A stretch of DNA of 64,000 nt from assembly GCF_037975245.1 (NCBI RefSeq), contig NC_092583.1, forward strand, positions 2,599,264 to 2,663,263. The letters run 5' to 3'. This DNA is from Apostichopus japonicus (lineage: Eukaryota; Echinodermata; Holothuroidea; Aspidochirotida; Stichopodidae). Made by a program: the position numbers and the translations under genes. Shown in pieces: positions 49,502-59,400 of the stretch. Below the pieces are notes generated by a model that saw only the letters and a program-made list of their open reading frames with translations, had not been told where the DNA came from and did not search any database. Every line of letters starts with the position of its first letter. The stretch's first letter is position 1.

Positions 49502-50713
49502 TTTCACATAATCGTGTTACTTTAATTTAGAGATCTGTGAACATCATCAATCGAGCACATTAGGACCTATATGACAGCGCCCTCAGTTTGAATGCTAAAG
49601 AGCATGAACATCACAGGGCTTGCTCATAGAGACATAAAATTACAACTTCTTGTAAAATGCAACTTTCAGGTTTTTAGAGTATTTCGATAGTGTAAGAAAA
49701 ATAATAGTTCTTGGATATGATTCTCTTACAAAAAAATATAGTTCAATTTTAATAGCCAGGTGTCAGTTAAGCTAATTATAGAAGATAATTGTACACAATT
49801 GGCGATAAAACAAATAAATGAATTATGATTTCATGTAAATGATGAAACTAAAACCAACAGCTTCCTCACATTGCCCATTTTTTTTTCTCTTTTGAGATGG
49901 GAAAATTTAACATATACCCCCCCTCTTCTCCAATACCCCAACCCTTTCACCTTCATTTACACCTCATCGTTTTCATAATTTATATTTTTTTTAATTATTT
50001 AATTTATTGATTGATATCATATGATACAACATAGTACGTTGAGGGCCTATCTGGAAGAGGAGTGGAAGTTCCCAGGGATTGGCAATGCTTGTGTTATACC
50101 TGCTTCTATAGTCTGCAGGTATTGATCTAATTTTGTAATGTGTGATGTTAGTAAACAATAGAGGAATATGAGTCATTGGTATTAAATTAATTTGACCAAA
50201 GTTCAACAGAATCTGGTAGCACAGGGACGCTCTCCACAAACAAACTGTTAGGTATCAATTTTACTGTGTGCTGTTGTATAATCAATTTTTAAGTGTTTAA
50301 TGTGCATGTGTCTGTATACATGTATTGAAATGTAACAATATACGTAACGACGGAATACAAACTTGTCGACTAAGTCAATTTGATGAAAATTGAAAGTGAA
50401 ATTTCATTGCAAGCTGTTTATTGATTCCTGTAGTTAATCGGTTACTAATTGTGATACTCGTTTCACAAAGAATCTATTGCCTCTGTCCGACAGTTCGTCT
50501 CTGCATTGGATGTGTCGCAATGTTTGGAATAGACTTACTCAAATTTAAGGTGAATTTTGATAGTACTTGATAATGTGAATACAGACATGGAAGTTTATAG
50601 TCAACATTTCCTGGTGTAATGGAGATACATTTGGGAAGGGAAAGCACATGCCGCATCCTGAAACATTAGAGTTTGTTTCAACTTTGGACTTTTCATTTAG
50701 ATCTTCTATAGTT

Positions 50714-50957
50714 GTATTTGTATGTATGTATTTTAGATCATCCTGCAAGCAGGTACTCGGGGAGAAGCCATCATTGGCTTATCAAAGTCGCAAGCTGACC
50801 GAAGTCAGTCTCTTAGATTGGTATTTAACGTCCAAGATTATGAATTGTCAATTGTCAACAACTCTGTAACTGGACAACATACATTAATCTTGGAGTGACT
50901 CGAACTCGGGACCTTATGATTGAGAGGCACCGGCGTTAACCACTGAGCTAGCACTCC
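50714..50957 (-). mobile_element. tRNA-derived SINE, family A, copy 2
   Basis: On the minus strand the head at 50957 has A-box CTAGCTCAGTGGTTAACG and B-box-like GAGTTCGAGTCACTCC. Body landmarks TTGGCTTATCAAAG and GAAGTCAGTCTCTTAGATT (+ strand) are shared with 4765-5010, as is the (TACA)n-like tail. It is better preserved in the B-box than copy 1. Confidence 0.88.
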
Positions 50958-52860
50958 ATTTATCTCTCTGTTAAACATAACTGTGCTTTGTCAGTGTTCA
51001 TGCAATGTGGAGGATTTGGCTATGGACTGAAGTGTGTTTAGAGAGGTCAGTGCTGTGGGTGTTAATACTTTGAGCTAGTCTACATCCAATACTTCCCTAC
51101 TGGTACCTAAAGAACACAGCAGTTACAGTCTGCTGGTTGTGCTGGGGGAGTTTTATCTAGCGCACCAGGAAAAAAATGTTTAGCAAGCATCAACCCTATG
51201 GGAGCCTTGATTTTCATTCTAAAAGGAAATTAGGGATTTGAGCTATTAAGGGGAAAGAAACTTTCTAATAACGATCTAGTCTTCATTTTTTTTTCTGTGA
51301 ATATCTTATGGAGTGGATGAGCCATGATATTATATGGGTGTGTATTCTATCTGCGAGGTTTTAACGATTCATCAAGAGGAAATAAGATCAGAATTTTTAA
51401 AATAACTGACAATGACTTGGCAAGGTTACATATAGCAACTTCCCATAGAAGGCGGTGCACAGGAAGTTGTTGGCTGCAGATACCTAGCTACAGGCAATCC
51501 TGACTAATTCAGCCAAAAGACCTGAATACACAATAGCTTAGAACCATGTGACATAAAATAACATGCAAAGTGCTTGCCTTTATAGTGGGGAACGATGGTG
51601 AACGTATAAGGCTTCTGGATTCATTAAAGAAAGCACCGGTTTGTGCTGTCTACAAGTCATTGATAGTTTTTGCTCTCGAGGAAACCTGCGCATGACTCCA
51701 AACTGATCATCGGACTAAGATTGTTTGGTCAAGGATAAAGGAAACATACTTGGCCTATCATTGTTATTAATTAGTGATGATGTATCCATAGTCATATATG
51801 AAAAAAACACTACTGTGTGTCAGTTTGAATGTTACGTTGCCAGGGAATAGTCTTGTTACTACAGCCGTTTTGTATGTTTTGGAAGAAGTGTTTCTGTTTC
51901 AACATTTATACTAGTGAATCTCGTCCAGATAACATTTACTGACACATGGTCATGGAATTTTTAATGTAGTCGTTATTCTTTCGGAACTCATATTTTGTGC
52001 TTAACAGTCGGAATTTTGGAATGGCCGATGATCTTTCTCCGAACGTTTTTGTGACAGTTTTATGTTTCCATTGTTGAAAGTCATAACTAAATTACAGAGA
52101 ACTCACTTGGCACAGCAGTCTGTTAGTAACTGTGCTTCAAGTTAACTTCTTCTGTATGGGTATTGTGAGTTTGGCTAGCATATGTATATTGAAAGGAGTG
52201 GAACCAATAGTTCAGTTTGTTAAGAATTTCAAGGTGTCAAAGTTTCATTTCAAAATAAATAGAAAATAACCTGTTCCTTGGACAAGGTCGAATTGTTTGT
52301 TATTTTCTGATCTGTCCTTCACAACTCTTGGACTGTTTACATTGTAACAGAGTGAACCGAAATCCTTTAGACGATCATAAAATGGCTTAGTAATTCTCTA
52401 GTTATCTTAAGGAGAGCTATCGTATGCGATGCTCTTTGCACTGTGAATACAAGGGGTCCTGAATTGACTTAACTGGGGAAAGATAAACTGTAAAAATTCT
52501 TTGGACGGTCCCCATCTACAGTGAAGCTGACCAAACTTTTTTCTGACCGACCATTCCAGTGAGCACTTTCTACCATCTTGAACTGCGTCTAAGATAAAAT
52601 TAGGGATGGTCCGTTGATGATGGTCAGAGGCAAATTATGAAGTACTACAAAATTTTCACCAAAATATGCCACAGAATTTATGGAACAGTTATAGCTATGG
52701 AAGTCTTTGCCAATAGCGTGCCAGTAAAAGGTTTATGATTGTTTAAAAAAAAATATGCATAGAGTAAATGAATTCTATTGGCTTTGGATTAATTTGTGTT
52801 TGCATTCGTACTAATAACTCAGCACGCTGCAGGTAGTAAACAAAGGGTCTATCGAACATC

Positions 52861-53006
52861 ATGAAAGCTGCGACTATATTCAGAATGACTTGGACAAGTC
52901 TAAAGTTTTTGTTTAGATTGTTATGGACAGTTATATACTATTTGTCCAAATTTCTGTCCTTATTACTGAGAGCCTTGATTGCACTGCTTTGCTTTATTCT
53001 CTTCAG
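52861..53006 (+). CDS. Possible alternative first coding exon: hydrophobic N-terminus fused to exon 8
   Basis: The exon 8 frame continues open through its acceptor back to an ATG at 52861 with A at -3, and an in-frame stop at 52837. The added 48 residues begin MKAATIFRMTWTSLKFLFRL and continue into a long hydrophobic run (IYYLSKFLSLLLRALIALL then CFILF) with Lys/Arg at intervals, like a membrane anchor or membrane-embedded helix. If transcription began just upstream, the product would be a membrane-tethered protein lacking the myosin-binding region. The caution is that T-rich sequence before an acceptor naturally encodes Leu and Phe, and exon 7 joins perfectly at 53007, so this may be intron read by chance. 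No clear TATA box was seen. Confidence 0.3.
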
Positions 53007-54000
53007 CGGTGGAACAACCGAGAAACGAGATGGAGACGACGAGATGCAAGAAGAAGACGAAGAAGAGAAAGAAACCCCCGATCAATTAGCTAGTTTAAGT
53101 CTCTCGGAGAAGATGAAATTATTCGCCAGTCTGTCCCAGCAAGTGAAGGAGAGCGCCCCGTCTCCGAAAGCGAGGCGGAGGTTTCCTAGGCAACGGGCCG
53201 ACGACCGATCCAAGACACAGCCGGTGACGCCGGAGGAGCTCCACGTGATCGTCAGAAACGCCAGAGAACACGAAGAGGAGGAGGAGAGGAAAGCCAGAGA
53301 GGGAGAAGGAGGAGGAGGACAACGGGTGATGGAGGTGGTCACAGAGGAACCAGAGGTGGATGTCAAGGAGGACGAATTGACGAAGATGAGCCTCTCCGAG
53401 AAAATGAAACTCTTCCACGACAAGGCCAAATTGGTCGCTGCCCCACCCCCGCCAAAGATTGTCCATCCCAAGAAGAAGAGGAGAACGGGGTCGAGGTACA
53501 CCACCCAACCGATCACGCTTGAAGAAGTGAAGAAGGCTAGTGGACCGTCTCCGCTGGTGCTCAGCTTTGGTAAGGGCGTAGACCCCGAGCTGGCTGCCGG
53601 TCTGTCTGTGGCCGATCAGATCTCGATGGTTTACCAAGCCCAGGATGTAGTTACCGCCAAATCCACCACTATTCCAACAGCTGCGCCACCCGCAACGAAA
53701 GAGAAACCATCGGTCGAACTCAAGAAAGAAACTTCGCCGCTGGTGTCGAAAGGAAAGGAACCGGAGGAGAAATCAAAAGATAACCAAATCGAGGAGAAGA
53801 GACTATCGTCTCCTTCCAAAGAGGCTAAGACTCCTCCATCACCATCCTTTCCAAAGTCCAGTGCAGTAGATAAAAGCATTAAGAAGGCAAGATCGATGGA
53901 TCAGGGCGACATGGCTGAAATCCTGTCCGCTGACCCTGAAAGTCCAACCAAGAGACCGTCAATTCAAAAGGAGATACGTGCTGCAGCTGAAAAATCACGG
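53007..54000 (+). CDS. SVIL-like: Supervillin-like exon 8, motif-rich actin-binding-region exon
   Basis: A 994-nt exon between CTTTATTCTCTTCAG and CACGG|GTGAGT (phase 2 to phase 0). The split AG|C codon gives Ser followed by GGTTEKRDGDDEMQEE. Motifs in order: SLSLSEKMKLFASLSQ (53092-53139), TQPVTPEELHVIVRNA (from 53215), MSLSEKMKLFHDK (53386-53424), basic PKKKRR (53467-53484, a monopartite nuclear-localisation-like signal), TTQPITLEEVKKAS (53500-53541) and LSVADQISMVYQAQ (53602-53643). A Lys/Ser/Pro-rich tail follows. Vertebrate supervillin, as recalled, has LSLAEKLALFNKLSQPV followed by RYQTQPVTLGEVEQ, the same order and similar spacing; this is the strongest evidence for the gene's identity. 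That vertebrate region is reported to bind F-actin, and the protein also has nuclear-targeting signals. Confidence 0.95.
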
Positions 54001-54044
54001 GTGAGTCAGCCTTTCATTGTCTTCTGTATTAACACAGTAAATTA

Positions 54045-54665
54045 TGTTTGACATTTTCTGCGTACAGTATGTATAAATCATATTAACACAGTATAATATG
54101 TATGAAGTTGTCTGTGTGCAGTATGCATGACTTCATATCAACACAGTATAATATGTATGAAGTTTTCTGCGTATAGTATGTATAAAATTGTACTAACACA
54201 GTATAATATATATGAAGTTTTCTGTGTGCAGTATGCATGACTTCATATCAACACAGTATAATATATATGAAGTTTTCTGCGTATAGTATGTATAAAATTG
54301 TACTAACACAGTATAATATATATGAAGTTTTCTGTGTGCAGTATGCATGACTTCATATCAACACAGTATAATATATATGAAGTTTTCTGCGTATAGTATG
54401 TATAAAATCGTACTAACACAGTATAATATATATGAAGTTTTCTGCGTATAGTATGTATAAAATCGTACTAACACAGTATAATATATATGAAGTTTTCTGT
54501 GTGCAGCATGCATGACTTCATATTAATGCAATGTAGTATGTATGATGTTTTCTGTGTGCAGTGTGCACGGCTTCATATTAACACAGCTAGTATAATATCT
54601 ATGAAGTTTTCTGTCTGAAGTATATGCATGACTTCATATTAACACAGTATAATATGTTTGAAATT
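54045..54665. repeat. 55-bp tandem array with alternating monomer types
   Basis: CACAGTATAAT recurs at 54087, 54142 and 54197, and so on at 55-bp steps, about 11 copies. Two monomer types alternate in much of the array, one with GTGCAGTATGCATGACTTCA and one with GCGTATAGTATGTATAAAAT, making a 110-bp higher-order unit. It starts within about 45 bp of the exon 8 donor. Confidence 0.9.
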
Positions 54666-55839
54666 TTCTTCATACAGTACATTTAGAGACCCATTAGCTA
54701 GGGTAACATTTTCAAGGATCAATTTTCAATTGTTCAAACAGCAAATTTGGTTGTTGGAGTAAAAAAATAGCAAAATAAACAAAGAATGAAACAGAATGTC
54801 TCTTGTAGGATAAATTGTGTAGATTTGGTGAATAGACCACCAGCTGTGGACCTCCCTTTTGGGTGGATCATAGGCAAACCCACTATTTTTATTTTATTTC
54901 AGTGGCTCCAAAGTTATGAAGAGTGACACCACCACCAATTTATCATTTTACCTATTTGGGGGAACTGCATTTAGTAACAATGCAATCTGAATTAGATGTA
55001 AACAACTGGTCTTCCACCAGATGACCCCCAAATCTGATTTTGGCTATCTTGAACAGAAATTAGAAAAAAAACCAGAAAATTTCAAACGACCCTGCAGGAC
55101 CTTTAAAATTTTGCCCTGAAATTAAAATAGTTTTAACGATGAAGTGTATACCACTGATGGATCACCCTGAAACTAAAGTGTCCATAATTTTTGCCTTTTT
55201 CAAAGGTTGTTTATTTTCTTTCATAAAATGGAAACCGGCCCGGAACCTGATCACAGCTCATATGTGCCGGTCTATGCACTTTTGATATGCTTTTGAATTG
55301 AGCAAAGGTCAACAGTCAACTCCCACTACAGAAATTATATTCGCTGCACTGGGTTGTGAAAATATGGTTATTAACCTTATAACTTCCAGTTTTCTTGCTA
55401 ACAGTGTTTGATTTTACTAGATCCTATTTGTGAAAAACTCAATTACTATTTGCAGTTCTTCCTTGGTCATTGATGCTTTGGATTAGTTGTATGAATGAAC
55501 CTGTTTGAATGAATCTGTTTGTAAAAAATAACCCTGACTATAACATTTTTAATGCATTTGAATATAAACCAGGATGTAAAATCTCACTATACAATTGTGT
55601 AACAAACACTTCAGTATTCTGTTTAACACAACACATGTATACAATGTGGTATGTGTGGAATCATTATGTATATGATTTCCTTCACTTCTGAGATTTCATT
55701 CCTAATGCAAAAAGGGGGCGGGGGGGGGGGGCATTACTGGGCTTTAGAACCTTTTCCAGGGGCTTCCTATTTAGTCCTCAATTCATCTGCTACCCTCCAT
55801 TCAACCCCCTCTGTTGACATCCATGATAGACTGAAATAT

Positions 55840-56278
55840 CTCTTGGATCAGACAAATCTTTAAATCCTCTGCTCTGTTCCTAATCCCTTCAATGCTATTG
55901 GATCAGACAAATCTTTAATCCCTGTGCTCTTGTCTCTTAATCCCTTAACATCTCTTGGATCAGACAAATCTTTAAGTCCTCTGCTCTCTCTCTTAATCCC
56001 TCAATATCTCTTGGATCAGACAAATCTTTAAATCCTCTGCTGTCTCTTAATCCCTCAATATCTCTTCGATCAGACAAATCTTTAAATCCTCTGCTCTGTT
56101 CCTAATCCCTTCAATACTATTGGATCAGACAAATCTTTAAATCCTCTGCTGTCTCTTAATCCCTCAATATCTCTTGGATCAGACCAACCTTTAATCCCTC
56201 TGCTTTGTCTCCTAATCCCTCAATATCTCTTGGATCAGACAAACCTTTAATCCCTCTGCTTTGTCTCCTTATCCGTTC
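55840..56278. repeat. 55-bp pyrimidine-rich tandem array abutting the exon 9 acceptor
   Basis: GGATCAGACAAA(T)CTTTAA units recur at 55845, 55900, 55957, 56013, about 56067, 56122, 56176 and 56232. The units are rich in CTCTG, CTTAATCCC and TCAATATCTCTT. The array stops only a few bases before the acceptor at 56284, so its last unit supplies the pyrimidine tract. Confidence 0.9.
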
Positions 56279-56284
56279 CCATAG

Positions 56285-56430
56285 AATGAAAAATTTGCTG
56301 ACATCTCCAGTTCAGAGTCTGAAGTTGATAATGCTAAGCTTATTTCCACCTTGGACCAGCAACAAGAGAAGGGGATTATCAAGAGGCACTCCATTAGACA
56401 GCAGGTCTACGGTACCAAGGAATCAGAAAG
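56285..56430 (+). CDS. SVIL-like: Supervillin-like exon 9 (last exon recognised)
   Basis: A 146-nt exon between TTCCCATAG and GAAAG|GTAAGT. It starts in phase 0, matching the end of exon 8, and encodes NEKFADISSSESEVDNAK then LISTLDQQQEKGIIKRHS and IRQQVYGTKESE, ending in an AG that needs one base from the next exon. It is acidic/Ser-rich first, with a basic KRHSI site later; no domain is visible. The following exon was not found within the remaining 7.5 kb. The gelsolin-like repeats and headpiece expected for supervillin must lie farther downstream. Confidence 0.88.
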
Positions 56431-59400
56431 GTAAGTAATCGATTCCTTTTAAAAACCCATGCCAGATACGTGGTCCCACAATTTTGGAATGCTAAAATTT
56501 GTGTCCATTTTTTTTTTTTAAGGAATGCATTACTTTGGGTTCTAATTTCCCAACGGTAATCAACTAGACAAACCAAATGTCACCACCGTGGGGAAAACGT
56601 GCTTTGGGGTCGGTAATTAATTAATTAAAACAAATTAATTTTAACATTTTAAACATATTATTAACATGCATGTTGAAATTTGATCTAGAGTGACCATTAT
56701 TTAACTTATTTAATCTCTCTAGTCTCTACATGCCAGTGTGTCTGAGACCTCACTGTCCTACAGGCCCCAGCAATACTGTTATATTATGGGTTAATCTCTC
56801 TACATGTCAGTGTGTCTGAGACCTCACTGTCCTACAGGCCCCAGCAATACTGTTATATTATGGGTTAATCTCTCTACATGCCAGTGTGTCTGAGACCTCA
56901 CTGTCCTACAGACCCCAGCAATACTGTTATATTATGGGTTAATCTCTCTACATGCCAGTGTGTCTGAGACCTCACTGTCCTACAGACCCCAACAATACTG
57001 TTATATTATGGGTTAATCTCTCTACATGCCAGTGTGTCTGAGACCTCACTGTCCTACAGACCCCAACAATACTGTTATATTATGGGTTAATCTCTCTACA
57101 TGCCAGTGTGTCTGAGACCTCACTGTCCTACAGGCCCCAGCAATACTGTTATATTATGGGTTAATCTCTCTACATGCCAGTGTGTCTGAGACCTCACTGT
57201 CCTACAGACCCCAACAATACTGTTATATTATGGGTTAATCTCTGTACATGCCAGTGTGTCTGAGACCTCACTGTCCTACAGACCCCAACAATACTGTTAT
57301 ATTATGGGTTAATCTCTCTACATGCCAGTGTGTCTGAGACCTCACTGTCCTACAGACCCCAACAATACTGTTATATTATGGGTTAATCTCTGTACATGCC
57401 AGTGTGTCTGAGACCTCACTGTCCTACAGGCCCCAGCAATACTGTTATATTATGGGTTAATCTCTCTACATGTCAGTGTGTCTGAGACCTCACTGTCGTA
57501 CGGGCCCCAATAATACTTTAATTGACGAGATGCAGGTAAAGACTCATCGTCAAGGGTACCTGAAATTCTTCCTGTGAGAGGAAGTCTTGATAGATAACCC
57601 AACCCTGGAAGTTCTTTAACCTCAGAAGATGTTTCCAAAATCTGGGCAGTAATTATGTCAGGTCACTAGTACATTCTTAGCACTTCATATAGAGTTGTTA
57701 GGGTCTCCTCTAAAAGGCATGTTTTCTTCCGACAGCGGCCAGTTTCATTATAATCTAATTTCTAGCTATCTAGCAGTGCCTTTATATCAGCTTGGTTTGC
57801 TTGTTTCACTACAAATACTTGAAAGCCATACATTTCTAACAGATTGCTCTAGAAGCTGTTTGACCAGGGAGTTGGTCCATAAAAACTCCCTGGTTTGACC
57901 ATGGGTGGCCATATTTTTTTAAATATTTAAAAAAAAAACTATTTAGCATATTTGAGGCAAGTTGATAATATTTAAGGATAGCTTTGATTTAACTAAGTTC
58001 TGTATCATTGCTGTGATGATGTCTCTCTGCTGTTGACATGGTCATAACTATTGTCATAAATTTTAGCACGCTAAGACTTGCCAGAAGTTTTCACGTGTTA
58101 GCTTTCCTCAAGGCTTTGATCATCCAAGTTTTTCCCAGCCAATTGAGGAGTATTAAAATAGACAATTAAATATCCAGTGTGGAGAACAACTTTGAGAGTG
58201 AATGACAGTAAAATGCTAATTGAAGTTTGAGCATAGGTGACCTTTAGCCGATGTTCTAGCATATTTGGGGTGGGGGAGGGGAGAAGGGGCTATGCTGACA
58301 ATCTTTAAAGATTTAAAAAAACATGTTGTATCCCTGATTTAGCATCATATAGTACTGAACCCAACAAAATTGTGCAAATGTAAATATCGCCCTCTATTAT
58401 TTTAGTGTGCAGTTGTTGATTGTTAGAAACACTTTAAAGAGAGAGAACTTTGCTTGTTAGACATATTACCTTTAATATGATCTGAGGGAAAACACAATCC
58501 AGGTACAGATGCATTTGTCTTCCATTTCTCTGTAATTTATGCCTGTTCTGTTGATGCAAATATGCCCGTAAACTGAAACTCATTTGTGTCTGTTTAATCT
58601 TGCAAAAGTGTTCAAGACTGATACATTTACGTCTGATGGGCTAAAATAAATTGACAGTATTTCTTGAAACTTTAGGTGGAAAAAAATACCGTTTTGTTTT
58701 GAAGCTCAGTTGATCAACTTAAATCTTAATTAGTAGCAAATTCCAAAATTTATGCAAATTTGCAACCCTAGGACTATATACATCTACTATGAACATGTCA
58801 TAGATCACAGCTAAGTGTTGAATGTTATGAAAATGTACAGATTTTCATGAAAGGGCATTTTAAGCAACTTTTTTTTTCTTAATTCAATTTCGTCATTTTT
58901 GTTGTCCATTCCTGTTTGATAACAGAATTCCATACATTGTAGATCATTAGCTTTCAAATATTCAAAAAAAATTTTTTTTTTTTTTTTTTAAATTGATCTT
59001 TACTATTTTTCTTTCAAACAACATCAAGCTAACTTTGCTAAAAATTTAAGCAAAAGAACTTTCCTGGAGTTTCTGGCTCACAAAGTTAAATCCCACTTAT
59101 CGAGATACATGTCTATAACATTAGATGTGTAAAATGTTAACATGAGGTGATATGATGATGATGTTGAGAGGGGCAATAAATTGCTTCTCAAAGTTTGGCA
59201 GCAGTGAGTGACCTTTTGACCCTTACTAGAGATAATTTGGCAAGGACAATGATGACCTTTTCAAACCTGAACTGAGGATTGTAGTACTGACAGGGAGAAT
59301 ATGTGTGTGAAGTTATATCACAGCTAGCTATCACTTGATAAATAGGAAAAACATTGAATCTTTTAGTACGATGGGTTAAATGGACTCCTGAATTTGAAAA

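Larger units (their letters stand above)
48099..53006 (+). other. Intron 7 (4,908 bp)
   Basis: Bounded by GTGAGT and a T-rich tract ending CTCTTCAG. It contains a dispersed repeat 30 bp into the intron, a 22-bp perfect palindrome, a SINE and, at its end, a possible alternative first exon, all listed separately. The remainder shows nothing recognisable. Confidence 0.65.
54001..56284 (+). other. Intron 8 (2,284 bp)
   Basis: Bounded by GTGAGT and TTCCCATAG. About half its length is two unrelated tandem arrays with similar ~55-bp periods, one near each end (54045-54665 and 55840-56278). The middle (54.67-55.83 kb) shows nothing but a G-run at 55714-55729. Confidence 0.7.

Noticed and set aside
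53119-53637. 172- and 144-codon frames on the minus strand
   Set aside because: Antisense shadows of exon 8.
56717-57525. CRISPR-like array
   Set aside because: The units are contiguous 74-bp copies with no unique spacers, in a eukaryotic intron.
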